Shown piece by piece: positions 24,972 through 33,281 of a DNA stretch of 36,893 bases (position 1 is the first letter of the stretch; each line of letters starts with the position of its first letter). The notes under the pieces were generated by a model, which made no database searches, was not told where the DNA came from, and worked only from the letters and a program-made list of their open reading frames with translations. The translations under genes were made by a program, and so were the position numbers. This DNA comes from Eubacteriales bacterium (GTDB taxonomy: Bacteria; Bacillota; Clostridia; Tissierellales; Dethiosulfatibacteraceae), in NCBI GenBank assembly GCA_030694905.1, contig JAUYTY010000219.1:1-36893 (forward strand), given 5' to 3'.

Positions 24972-26114
24972 TTAATTAATTTCCAATGAACCCGAAATAA
25001 CCATTTTCATAGCTTCCGATGTTCCTTCGTATATCTCGGTAATCTTAGCATCTCTCATCATTCGCTCTACAGGATATTCTCTGGAATAGCCATATCCGCC
25101 CATCAGCTGGACACAAGCTCGCGTGACGTCGTTTGACATCTCAGAGGCGAACAGCTTTGCCATTGCAGCCAGGGGACCAAAATTCTCCTTATTGTCCTTG
25201 GCAACTGCAGCTCGCCATGTCATTAATCTGGCCGCGTCAACTACTGTCTGGAGCTCAGCAATTTTGAATTGAGTGTTCTGGAACTGAGAAATTCGCTTGC
25301 CAAACTGTTTTCTTTCCTTAACGTACTTAATGGTTTCGTTTATTGCACCTTGGGCGATTCCTACCGCTTGGGCAGCAATACCGATTCTTCCGGCATCGAG
25401 AGCTTTCATGGCAATCTTGAAGCCGTCGCCTTCTTTTCCAATACGATTTTCAACCGGTATTCTGACATCGACATAAGCGACTTCGCAGTTGGAGGCTGCT
25501 CTAATACCCATTCTGTGGATGTTTTTACCGACAACAAGGCCTTCTGTATCTTTATCTATTACAAAGGCAGATATCCCTTTTGTCCCTTTCTGCTTATCGG
25601 TCATTGCAAAGACTATAAACGTATCTGCAATCCCTGCATTGGTGGTAAATATTTTTGAACCATTGATAATATACTCATCTCCTTGAAGAACGGCTTTGGT
25701 TTGTTGACCTGAGGCATCTGTCCCGGCATTGGGTTCAGTTAATCCAAAGCACCCAACCTTTGATCCATCAACCATTGGTCTTAGCCATTTTTCCTTTTGC
25801 TCTTCAGTACCAAAATCATTTATGCATGAACAAGCCAAGGAGGTATGAACAGAAATGGTAATTCCTGTACTGGCATCTACCTTGGATATTTCCTCCATAC
25901 ATAATGCATAACCTAAATAATTGCTGCCTGCGCCACCGTACTTTCTTGAATATGGTATCCCCATAAGTCCATATCGTTGCAGCTTTTTTACAAGGTCCAA
26001 ATTAAATTCTTCGGTTTCGTCCATTTCTTCTGCGATTGGTCTAACCTCATTTTCTGCAAATTTGGTGTAAAGTTCTTTTTGTAATAACTGTTCTTTGTTT
26101 AATTTAAAATCCAC
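24972..26114 (-). CDS. Acyl-CoA dehydrogenase (butyryl-CoA dehydrogenase-like)
   Basis: This 380-aa flavoprotein has the family order: N-terminal helical domain (VRPIAEEMDETEEFNLDLV), CFGLTEPNAGTDASGQQT (first ACAD signature), GAINETIKYVKERKQFGKRI, and QLMGGYGYSREYPVERMMRD with EIYEGTSEA holding the likely catalytic Glu. It oxidises an acyl-CoA to an enoyl-CoA, or runs in reverse, with EtfAB. I choose the GTG at 26112-26114 because GAGGAGG lies 9 bases upstream; a longer frame to 26165 has no ribosome binding site. The natural acyl chain is not readable; short-chain is likely. It may process a CoA intermediate of the convergent carboxylate cluster. Confidence 0.9.
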   Translation of the reverse strand: MDFKLNKEQLLQKELYTKFAENEVRPIAEEMDETEEFNLDLVKKLQRYGLMGIPYSRKYGGAGSNYLGYALCMEEISKVDASTGITISVHTSLACSCINDFGTEEQKEKWLRPMVDGSKVGCFGLTEPNAGTDASGQQTKAVLQGDEYIINGSKIFTTNAGIADTFIVFAMTDKQKGTKGISAFVIDKDTEGLVVGKNIHRMGIRAASNCEVAYVDVRIPVENRIGKEGDGFKIAMKALDAGRIGIAAQAVGIAQGAINETIKYVKERKQFGKRISQFQNTQFKIAELQTVVDAARLMTWRAAVAKDNKENFGPLAAMAKLFASEMSNDVTRACVQLMGGYGYSREYPVERMMRDAKITEIYEGTSEAMKMVISGSLEIN

Positions 26115-26208
26115 CTTTTGTTTCCTCCTCAAAATAATGTTTGTTAAAAAAATATTTAATGCCATCCTACATTAAACTACGCTTTGTAACAAGTACGCAC
26201 TTTTTTGT

Positions 26209-26237
26209 ATTATAGTATCTTGAAAGATACCGATAAA
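26209..26237 (-). promoter_or_regulatory. Promoter with palindromic operator for the acyl-CoA dehydrogenase/etf operon
   Basis: On the minus strand TTTATC (26237-26232), 17 bp, TATAAT (26214-26209). The spacer holds a perfect palindrome at 26215-26230, GTATCTT-TC-AAGATAC as read on this strand, abutting the -10 box: a good repressor operator. Confidence 0.5.
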
Positions 26238-26386
26238 CCTGTTAAGCTATGGAATTACAGAATGTCAGGCGCTTTTGAAGAGGTTTCATTCTAAATATCA
26301 GTTAAATTTTTGTCTTGTTACTTTAATCATTTAGTGTTTCTGGATTCTTTATCGACCCTAATTTATGTGATATTCATAACAATCAA

Positions 26387-26423
26387 GGGACCAGCAGATA
26401 AGTTATTCTTATTTGCTGGTCCC
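26387..26423 (-). terminator. Long hairpin downstream of the epimerase-like gene
   Basis: GGGACCAGCAGATAAG (26387-26402) pairs with CTTATTTGCTGGTCCC (26408-26423) with one non-Watson-Crick position. The T-run on the minus-strand side is weak, so termination is likely but not certain. The rest of 26238-26386 holds nothing I recognise. Confidence 0.5.
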
Positions 26424-26435
26424 AAATTAGTTTAT

Positions 26436-26516
26436 TTACAGTTCCATAGCCCAATTCTTTAATAGACTCTGAAGGGTCAAAGTAGCAAGTTTTGCATTGA
26501 ATATCACCCAATCCAT
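26436..26516 (-). CDS. Possible 26-aa small protein or gene remnant
   Basis: On the minus strand, MDWVIFNAKL-ATLTLQSLLKNWAMEL ends at 26436, 12 bp before the hairpin. The open frame continues upstream past the ATG (KKYAIGDVN) to a GAAGGAGG ribosome binding site near 26552 that has no fitting start in that frame. It could be a tiny protein or a decayed gene end. No family is recognised. Confidence 0.25.
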   Translation of the reverse strand: MDWVIFNAKLATLTLQSLLKNWAMEL

Positions 26517-26560
26517 ATTAACATCACCGATAGCATATTTTTTGCCTCCTTCACTATTTG

Positions 26561-28012
26561 CTATTCGTATATGTTATTTTCGTTTTTCTCATGGTCAGCG
26601 TAGTAAACCTGTGCTATAAATGGGTTTGTCTTTGCAATCTCATCATATCGCCATGGGGCAGCTGAGCATTCCTCGCACCAGTGACCAGTCTTTAGAATCA
26701 GCTTGGGGCTGGCCTCAAATTCATGACCACACGCGCATTTAAATTCAAGTTTTGCAGATAGGTCGCCTTTGTTCATTTTTACAGATGTGCATTGGCCTCC
26801 TCTGAACTTTGCAGCAGCTTGCACATCGGCTAAATCTAGATCTGAATCATTTTTATTTTCATCATATCCATGGTCAAGCACAATATGTGGTGGATCTTTA
26901 ATAATTTCAAAATGCTCCCAGTCTTTTATTTCTTTCCATTTTTCCTTAGTGCCAAAAAAGGCGGCTATCTTACCCTCGATATTGTGTTCCAACCAATAGA
27001 GGGGAGAATTTTCACTCATTGCTGTTTTTTTCATTACATTTTCCTTTACATAGTTAAGAGGCATGAATTTTAAAATTTTTGATGAAAAAGGTAATTTTTT
27101 CTTCATTTGTTCAACAAAATCATCCAATCCTTCACTTCTAAAGTCAAGATAGTCATTAAGTTTATCGGAGTCTAAGTAGAACTGTCCGTGAAAGTTTCGC
27201 AAAGCGTACCAGTTAGGTTCGGATATTTTTTTAAAGTCAACGCCCAGCAAACCATACAGTTTCGTCGTAAACTCATATGCGGTTGCTCTGCACGCCGCGC
27301 CACCGCCAATATTATATACATTGCCCCAGAAATCTTCAGGGATCCCATTTCTGCAAACATTTGCAAGCAGCACGCCAGAATCGTGAGAGGTTATCCATTC
27401 TAAATGGTTGTTAATAGGTTGGTGATAGCCAATGCCATCATCCACGCCCATAATGCCGTGATGCAAAATTCCTGTTTGACGCAAAGACACCCATTGTTTA
27501 ATGGATGACTCGATAACAAGCCTTTCTGCCGCAATTTTGGATACCGCATAGTAGTCATACGCACTTGGCAAAATAGGATCGCCAACTCTGCCCCAATGCA
27601 CAGGTACAGGTCTGTTGCCGGTTTCTGCGACAGTGCCGATGTACACAAGTTTTATATCTTTGGTTTTTTGTAAAGAGCAAATGGCATCCACAATATTTTT
27701 TGTGCCGCCATAGTTGATTTTCCATGCAATTTTAGGATTTCTATCAGCTTCAGGCGAAACAAACGCCGCTACGTGCAACACGATATCGACTTGTTCAACG
27801 GCCTTTAACACATCATTATAATTGGTCAAATCGCCCCACACAATGGATACGCTCTTATCATTCTCATATTTTTTCAAGCTTTTGATGTTTTTCTCTGAGG
27901 GTCTTGCAAGTAGAACTATATCATACATATCCTTGCATTTGTATAACTCAATAAGCCCTTCTTTTCCCATAGAGCCTGTTGCGCCTGTTAAAAGAATCTT
28001 CACCTTTTGCAT
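26561..28012 (-). CDS. NAD(P)-dependent epimerase/dehydratase-like protein with C-terminal zinc ribbon
   Basis: This protein of about 483 aa has an extended-SDR N-terminal domain: LLTGATGSMGKEGL (cofactor loop), DIVLHVAAFVSPEADRNP, and the active-site YxxxK in AYDYYAVSKIAAERL. It acts on a nucleotide sugar or other alcohol/ketone substrate, unknown here. Beyond about residue 330 it carries an extra region that ends in a Cys4-type ribbon (FKCACGHEFEAS, then GHWCEECSAAPWRYDEIA), so it is about 150 residues longer than a plain epimerase. The start at 28012 has GGAGGTG upstream and the Rossmann fold begins there. It is divergent from the MerR-methyltransferase gene. Confidence 0.78.
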   Translation of the reverse strand: MQKVKILLTGATGSMGKEGLIELYKCKDMYDIVLLARPSEKNIKSLKKYENDKSVSIVWGDLTNYNDVLKAVEQVDIVLHVAAFVSPEADRNPKIAWKINYGGTKNIVDAICSLQKTKDIKLVYIGTVAETGNRPVPVHWGRVGDPILPSAYDYYAVSKIAAERLVIESSIKQWVSLRQTGILHHGIMGVDDGIGYHQPINNHLEWITSHDSGVLLANVCRNGIPEDFWGNVYNIGGGAACRATAYEFTTKLYGLLGVDFKKISEPNWYALRNFHGQFYLDSDKLNDYLDFRSEGLDDFVEQMKKKLPFSSKILKFMPLNYVKENVMKKTAMSENSPLYWLEHNIEGKIAAFFGTKEKWKEIKDWEHFEIIKDPPHIVLDHGYDENKNDSDLDLADVQAAAKFRGGQCTSVKMNKGDLSAKLEFKCACGHEFEASPKLILKTGHWCEECSAAPWRYDEIAKTNPFIAQVYYADHEKNENNIYE

Positions 28013-28072
28013 TCCACACCTCCAAATAAAAATCCCATTACTTTTATTACTGTTATTGTACCATGTATCGCG

Positions 28073-28088
28073 TTGTAAGAACTTACAA
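28073..28088. promoter_or_regulatory. Palindrome in the divergent epimerase/MerR intergenic region
   Basis: TTGTAAG-AA-CTTACAA is a perfect 7+2+7 palindrome. It lies 13 bp upstream of a TACAAT -10-like box (minus strand, 28060-28055), so it overlaps the -35 region of the epimerase promoter. Candidate operator. Confidence 0.45.
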
Positions 28089-28279
28089 TTCAACACATTT
28101 TTAAGCGTTTTCTTTCACCCAATGGTTGAAAGCCGAACTTCGGAAAGAACTCTGTTAATCAAGGCTTTAGGGTGTTTTTAAAGTACTGACGTAGAATCCA
28201 GGTAGTATATTATTTACAACAGACAGAATATGATATAATGTAGAAATGGTAGGTTATCTTATATTTTTTGGAGAAGCAT

Positions 28280-29548
28280 ATGAGAATAGGACAATTTGCA
28301 GCTATAAACAATACCAGCATTGATACGATCAGGCATTATATGTCACTTGGATTATTGGTCCCGGAAAAGCTTAATGCTCAATTTGAGTTCGATGAGAATT
28401 GCGCCGATGATTTTCAAGAGATTGTGGCGCTTAAGAAGATTGGCTTTTCTTTGTCTGAAATCCAGCAGCTGACGCTGTATAGACGGATCGGAAAATTGAC
28501 AGAGTACGATAGGCGCATGACTTACAAGACCTTTTTCGAAAAGAAGAAAGAGCGCATAGACCTGGAAATAGAGAAACTCAATGAAATGAAACACAACCTG
28601 AATAAAGAACTGGAAAAGATGAGAGTCAGACAAAACGAGGACAAGGCTTCAGGATATGAAACGATCGGTCTATCATTAAGCTCACTGGAAATGTTTGCCT
28701 GTCCGGTTTGCCAAGGATCCTTTGAGATCATCGAGGGAAGCATCCATCATGACACGTTGATTGATGCCACCTTAGCCTGTCACTGTGATTACCAAATCCG
28801 CATTGCTGATGGCATTATTTTCACACCGGACCTCATCAATGAATATGAGAATGTGAGAAACACCGATTTAAGCCAATACAGCGAACACTATATCGATGAG
28901 TATATCAACACAACGCATGTTGATTATCTGCAAAAGCTTCACTCAGGATTGCAATGGTCTACGAGACATATTTCAACTGTCCCTTTGGATAACGCAATTG
29001 CATTGGAGCTTGGCAGCGGTTATGGGTATTATATGCGCCATATGCTGGACCGTTTTCCAGAGACCAGCACTTATATCGCGGTGGATCATGATCCACTCAA
29101 AATCATGTGGCTAAAAAAAATAATCGAAAGAAGCCAGCCAAGATGCAAGATCATATTTGTTTGCGCGGACTTTATCAAACTGCCTTTGAAGACGGGTTCT
29201 ATCGATATTCTGCTGGATATATCGGGCTCAAGCAATTATTCGTTTGAACACCCTGAATTCCTGCTGTATGAGATTGACCATCTGTTGAAAAAGAACACCC
29301 GCATCCTCGGGTATTATATTTTGTTTGAAAATTTTGTCGCACAGTCAAAAGTACCAGCTTCACTTCGAAAAGGATTTCAGATCCAGCATATCAAATCACA
29401 TCTGAAGGCCCTTCAATTTGCTTGTGTGGATGACTTTATCTCCGAGACGGTGGATAAAGCCGGTCCGTTGGAGGACTACTTCGTAAATGGCGAGCGGGTG
29501 TGTACCTACTTTTATAGCGGTGTGAAATCGATAAGACCATTGGGTTGA
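28280..29548 (+). CDS. MerR-type HTH fused to a zinc ribbon and SAM-dependent methyltransferase
   Basis: The protein has about 422 aa in three parts. Residues 1-70 form a MerR HTH (MRIGQFAAINNTSIDTIRHY, EIVALKKIGFSLSEIQQL), followed by a dimerisation coiled coil (about 85-120, EKKKERIDLEIEKLNEMKHN). Residues about 135-180 form a Cys-rich ribbon (FACPVCQGSFE, then ACHCDYQIR). A class I methyltransferase domain follows (IALELGSGYGYYMRHML as motif I, YIAVDHDPLKI, FVCADFIKLPLKTGSIDILL). The zinc ribbon plus methyltransferase resembles RlmA/UbiE-like enzymes. ATG 28280 has GGAG upstream. The MFS exporter follows, with a MerR-type promoter between them. Possibly the effector domain is a degenerate or working methyltransferase that senses a substrate or SAM. 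Confidence 0.8.
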   Translation: MRIGQFAAINNTSIDTIRHYMSLGLLVPEKLNAQFEFDENCADDFQEIVALKKIGFSLSEIQQLTLYRRIGKLTEYDRRMTYKTFFEKKKERIDLEIEKLNEMKHNLNKELEKMRVRQNEDKASGYETIGLSLSSLEMFACPVCQGSFEIIEGSIHHDTLIDATLACHCDYQIRIADGIIFTPDLINEYENVRNTDLSQYSEHYIDEYINTTHVDYLQKLHSGLQWSTRHISTVPLDNAIALELGSGYGYYMRHMLDRFPETSTYIAVDHDPLKIMWLKKIIERSQPRCKIIFVCADFIKLPLKTGSIDILLDISGSSNYSFEHPEFLLYEIDHLLKKNTRILGYYILFENFVAQSKVPASLRKGFQIQHIKSHLKALQFACVDDFISETVDKAGPLEDYFVNGERVCTYFYSGVKSIRPLG

Positions 29549-29570
29549 CCCGATGGTTTTTATTTTTTTG
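29536..29570 (+). terminator. Rho-independent terminator overlapping the MerR-fusion stop
   Basis: ACCATTGGG (29536-29544) pairs with CCCGATGGT (29549-29557), one T-G pair, then TTTTATTTTTTT. The stop codon TGA lies in the loop (29546-29548). Confidence 0.7.
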
Positions 29571-29604
29571 ACAAAAATAACTGAATTTTTTTAAAAATAG
29601 CCTC

Positions 29605-29635
29605 TTGAAGTCGCCTCGACCCAACGTTGTAAACT
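29605..29635 (+). promoter_or_regulatory. MerR-type promoter of the MFS exporter
   Basis: TTGAAG (29605-29610), a 19-bp spacer, TAAACT (29630-29635). Spacers of 19-20 bp are the mark of promoters activated by MerR proteins through DNA untwisting. GTCG-CCT-CGAC (29610-29620) in the spacer is a small dyad. Confidence 0.5.
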
Positions 29636-29659
29636 AAGGATAGATCAAGGAGGCATATC

Positions 29660-30922
29660 ATGGAAATCAAGATTAAAGAAAACAAAACGCCAAGCAGGCA
29701 TGAGCTGAAAAACATATATCTGTTTACTTCAGGGAAAGCGGTGTCCATACTGGGCTCATCAATCTATACCTTTGCCATAGGGTTATATGTATTGAAGATG
29801 ACCGGCTCGGCACTCAATTATGCGACTACGCTGATGCTGAGCATCGTTCCATTGATTGTCATCAGCCCTATCGCAGGTGTCATCGCAGACAGGATACCCA
29901 AGAAGTGGCTGGTTGTCGGGATGGACCTGGCAAATGGATTATTGTTTGCAATGCTATATTTTTACGCAAAGGCAAGGACGTTGGACCTGACTATCATTTA
30001 TATGACCACCGTATTGCTAAATGTTTTCACAACCTTCTTTGGAATAGGCATGGAAGCGGCCAAGCCCTCGCTGGTCACATCTGACAGATTGATCAGACTC
30101 AATTCCCTAAGCAAGCTGATCGATTCGGCGGCGTCGATATTGGGTCCGGTTATCGGGGGATTGGTGTTTGCGCTGATTGACATACGCGCCTTTATACTGT
30201 TTAATTCAGTATCGTTTATTTTTTCTGCCATAACGGAATGGTTTATCGATTATTATCTGAACCAGGATGAGATGAAGGGAGCAAGAATACCCGGTTCCAA
30301 GGCAAACAGTTTTATAAAGGATCTAAATGATGGATGGCGTTTTTTCTCTCATAACCGCTCTATTCTGGAGCTTTTCTTTGTGTTTGTATCCCTTAACTTC
30401 CTGCTTGGATTCTCTGTGAATGTACCTGCACCCTATATCATCAATCAATTGCTGAAGATGCCTTCTGCCAGCTTCGGGATCATCAACGGCATGTTCCCGG
30501 TTGGCTTGATTATTGGAACGCTTACCGTTGAAGGGGTGATGAAGCGTTTTGAGTTCAGAAAGCTGCTGATTACAATGAATGCCTTCATTGCCATACTGGC
30601 TGGATTCATTGGACTTCCTCTAATATTGAATTTGAACAACACCTATAATTTGCTCTTTTACGCAGTGCTTAACACGCTTATGGGTATCGCAATCGCTTAT
30701 GTGGATGTGCCCATTATGACCATATTGCAGAAAGAGACTCCCCGGGTGCTGTTAGGAAGGGTATTGAGCCTGATTATGAGTCTGGTCAAGGTCGTATTGC
30801 CAGTAGCGCTTATTGCTTCCGGGTTGCTGATTAACATTGTTCCTGTTGGAATCATACCGATTTTCGGCGCAAGCGTCGCATTCTTTTATAGTGCTTTTCT
30901 GTTGAAGCGGCTGAATGGATGA
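29660..30922 (+). CDS. MFS multidrug-type exporter
   Basis: This 420-aa protein has 10-12 membrane segments. The N-terminal half shows LFTSGKAVSILGSSIYTFAI and SPIAGVIADRIPKKWLVVGM, the classical MFS loop 2-3 motif (G-x3-DRxPKK). It resembles the MacA/MefA-like and tetracycline-type efflux clade. GGAGG lies 8 bases upstream of the ATG. It is preceded by a terminator and by a MerR-type promoter, so it is probably induced by the upstream MerR-methyltransferase when a toxic compound is bound. Confidence 0.85.
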   Translation: MEIKIKENKTPSRHELKNIYLFTSGKAVSILGSSIYTFAIGLYVLKMTGSALNYATTLMLSIVPLIVISPIAGVIADRIPKKWLVVGMDLANGLLFAMLYFYAKARTLDLTIIYMTTVLLNVFTTFFGIGMEAAKPSLVTSDRLIRLNSLSKLIDSAASILGPVIGGLVFALIDIRAFILFNSVSFIFSAITEWFIDYYLNQDEMKGARIPGSKANSFIKDLNDGWRFFSHNRSILELFFVFVSLNFLLGFSVNVPAPYIINQLLKMPSASFGIINGMFPVGLIIGTLTVEGVMKRFEFRKLLITMNAFIAILAGFIGLPLILNLNNTYNLLFYAVLNTLMGIAIAYVDVPIMTILQKETPRVLLGRVLSLIMSLVKVVLPVALIASGLLINIVPVGIIPIFGASVAFFYSAFLLKRLNG

Positions 30923-31013
30923 GTTCGTTAAATAATTAATTATTAGAATGTTTAGGTCAAGTGTCTTATAATGAAACTATAATCCGATGACTTTGATTAT
31001 CTGGAGGTTAGCA

Positions 31014-32936
31014 ATGAAGAATAAGATTGAACAATTGAAGAAAAACTGGGAATCTTACATCCTGCATAATAAACTTTCAGAAGATACGAGACCCTTGGTC
31101 AAAGAGGCATGGGACAGATGCCTGGCTTCAGGAGCTGATTACAACGGCGGCTACGGCGACATCATCCCCGAAGGGGAGCTGAACGGAATACTTGAAACAA
31201 AAGCAAGCCTGATCAGTATTGCCGAGCCTGTCATGGAGAACGTCTTTGAGATTATAAAGCAGACTAGCTTCAGTCTGGTCCTGACCGATGAAAACGGGGT
31301 CATCATACACGTTATAGAAAACGAAAGCATCCACAAAAAACACAACTCCCTTAGATTCATAAGAGGCACCAGGTGGGATGAAAAGAGTGTTGGCGCAAAT
31401 GCCATAGGAACCGCACTGGCCGCAGCTACAGATGTACATATGGTTGGGGCTGAACACTTCTGCATATCCCACCACCCGTGGACCTGCAGTGCCGCACTGA
31501 TCAGAAACAGCCTTGGAGAGATCATCGGATGCATCGATATTTCAGGAAGCGTGGAAGACGATCATATACATACCTTTGGAATAGTGACCTATGCCGCCAG
31601 GATCATTGAGAAGCAGATGGATCTCACCGCTTCCTACGAGCTCATAGAAACGGCCATGGATTCTGTCATAGATGGATTGTTTGTTATCGATAAAAACTTT
31701 AGAATCACCAACGCAAATAAGAAGATTTTGGAAATATTCAATGTGGATCGGAAAGAATTTGACAATATCAACATAATGGAAATGTTTGAGGATCTGGATA
31801 TAAAGGGCAAGGTCTTTGAAAAGGGAGAAAGCATAGGGATAAGCGACTATACAATTAACTTCAAGAACAGCAAGCACGAATGCCTTCTGAACATATCGCC
31901 TACAAAAATATCATCACATGTGACAGGCGCTGTATTCTTTGTTAAGGAAGCACAGCAGGTCAGGAAGGTCGTCTCTCATATAGCGGGATATCAGGCATCC
32001 TATGAATTTGAAGATATACTGACGGAAAATGAGGAGATGTGCAGAATCATAAGATTTGCGAAAAAGATCGCTAAAACCAATTCAACTGTTCTGATACAGG
32101 GTGAATCGGGTACCGGCAAGGAGTTGTTCGCTCACGCCATACACAATTACAGCAGAAGAAGCAGCTGGCCTTTTGTGGCTGTGAATTGTGCCGCTCTGCC
32201 AAAAGATCTGGTTGAAAGCGAGCTTTTTGGATATGAGAAGGGATCCTTCACCGGGGCTTCAAGGGAAGGAAAGCCGGGTAAATTTGAGCTTGCCAACGGC
32301 GGAACCATATTTTTGGATGAGATAGGAGAGCTCCCTTTGGAAATGCAGTCCAAGCTATTGCGGGTCATAGAAAGCAACAAGGTCAACAGAATCGGAAGCC
32401 GATACGAAAGAAGCATAGATGTAAGGATAATAACAGCCACAAACAAAAATCTAAGGGAAGAAATAGACCAAAAGTCATTCAGAGAGGATTTGTTCTTCAG
32501 ATTGAATGTCATCAATATAACCCTGCCGCCTCTTAGAGAAAGAAAAGAGGATATAATCCATTTGGCGTATCATTTTTTGAATCAGCTGAACGAAGAGAGC
32601 AAAAGCGTCAAAAGATTCTCCCAAGGCTTTATAGACTACCTCAATAAAAACCAGTGGCGGGGCAATGTAAGGGAACTGAGGCATTGCATACAGAGAGAGT
32701 ATTATCTTAGCGAGGATGAATATGTAAGGGCTTCAAGCGCCAATGACATCAAACAGAGAAAAGAGATAAACATTGATAGCGCGGGTTTGAAGGAAGTGGA
32801 AAAAATCTATATTGAAGAAGCCTTGAAGGATGAAAGCGGGAATGTGATAAAAGCCGCTAAGAGATTGAATATTGGCAAATCAACTGTCTATAGAAAGATT
32901 AAAGAATTCAATATCAATACAGAGGCATACAAATAA
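31014..32936 (+). CDS. acoR: Sigma-54-dependent transcriptional activator, AcoR-like
   Basis: This 640-aa protein has the acetoin-type layout. The N-terminal GAF-like sensor covers about residues 60-200 (VLTDENGVIIHVI, GTRWDEKSVGANAIGTALAA, ISHHPWTCSAALI) and a PAS domain about 210-310 (DSVIDGLFVIDKNFRITNAN). The AAA+ domain follows, with GESGTGKELFAHAIH (Walker A), GSFTGA (sigma-54 contact loop) and GGTIFLDEIGELPLEMQ (Walker B). A Fis-type HTH ends it (NVIKAAKRLNIGKSTVYRKI). ATG 31014 has GGAGG seven bases upstream. It sits just upstream of a -24/-12 promoter and the aco operon, which it should activate in response to acetoin or a similar compound. Confidence 0.9.
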   Translation: MKNKIEQLKKNWESYILHNKLSEDTRPLVKEAWDRCLASGADYNGGYGDIIPEGELNGILETKASLISIAEPVMENVFEIIKQTSFSLVLTDENGVIIHVIENESIHKKHNSLRFIRGTRWDEKSVGANAIGTALAAATDVHMVGAEHFCISHHPWTCSAALIRNSLGEIIGCIDISGSVEDDHIHTFGIVTYAARIIEKQMDLTASYELIETAMDSVIDGLFVIDKNFRITNANKKILEIFNVDRKEFDNINIMEMFEDLDIKGKVFEKGESIGISDYTINFKNSKHECLLNISPTKISSHVTGAVFFVKEAQQVRKVVSHIAGYQASYEFEDILTENEEMCRIIRFAKKIAKTNSTVLIQGESGTGKELFAHAIHNYSRRSSWPFVAVNCAALPKDLVESELFGYEKGSFTGASREGKPGKFELANGGTIFLDEIGELPLEMQSKLLRVIESNKVNRIGSRYERSIDVRIITATNKNLREEIDQKSFREDLFFRLNVINITLPPLRERKEDIIHLAYHFLNQLNEESKSVKRFSQGFIDYLNKNQWRGNVRELRHCIQREYYLSEDEYVRASSANDIKQRKEINIDSAGLKEVEKIYIEEALKDESGNVIKAAKRLNIGKSTVYRKIKEFNINTEAYK

Positions 32937-32945
32937 TCAAATATC

Positions 32946-32973
32946 ATCGGTGGCGGGAGCTGCCGATTTTTTT
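32946..32973 (+). terminator. Rho-independent terminator after acoR
   Basis: ATCGGTGGC (32946-32954), loop GGGA, GCTGCCGAT (32959-32967), then a run of T. Two G-U pairs. Confidence 0.75.
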
Positions 32974-33005
32974 ATCCTGTAGAGTCGCTGGATAACGGTT
33001 TCTAA

Positions 33006-33038
33006 GGTTCAGATGGCGTTTGAAACGCCACCTGAACC
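33006..33038. repeat. 33-bp palindromic element, copy 1 (upstream of acoA)
   Basis: GGTTCAGATGGCGTTT, G, AAACGCCACCTGAACC: near-perfect hairpin with 16-bp arms. The same element is at 35253-35285 inside the operon. Flanks also match (TTTCTAAGGTTC before; CCAAGAA and TGATGT/CGATGT after). Confidence 0.8.
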
Positions 33039-33062
33039 CAAGAACCCTGTTGATGTCTAAAA

Positions 33063-33106
33063 TTCCCATAATGGGATTCCCATAATGGGAATTCCCATTA
33101 TGGGAA
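33063..33106. promoter_or_regulatory. Three abutting 15-bp palindromes, candidate AcoR enhancer (UAS)
   Basis: TTCCCATAATGGGA (33063-33076), TTCCCATAATGGGAA (33077-33091) and TTCCCATTATGGGAA (33092-33106) lie head to tail 57-100 bp upstream of the -24/-12 promoter. That distance and multiplicity suit a sigma-54 activator. Confidence 0.75.
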
Positions 33107-33162
33107 TAAGGTTAAAATCTCTGTATAGCCTTGAAAATGAGGATTATGGAGCGATGATTTTT

Positions 33163-33178
33163 TGGCACGGTATTTGCA
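33163..33178 (+). promoter_or_regulatory. Sigma-54 (-24/-12) promoter of the aco operon
   Basis: TGGCACGGTATTTGCA matches the consensus TGGCAC-N5-TTGC exactly. It is about 104 bp upstream of acoA. An orphan AAAGGAGGT at 33212-33219 follows it without a usable start codon nearby. Confidence 0.88.
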
Positions 33179-33281
33179 AAATAGTTAGGTACACATAAGA
33201 TGATAAAAAGAAAGGAGGTCATATAAGAAGCATCACGGGTTTTGTCCAACAATCAACATATTAATTAAGGGAGGAATAACT

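Noticed and set aside
33063-33106. Triple TTCCCATNATGGGAA units as a CRISPR-like array
   Set aside because: Units abut with no spacers, are only 15 bp, and lie at enhancer distance from a sigma-54 promoter.
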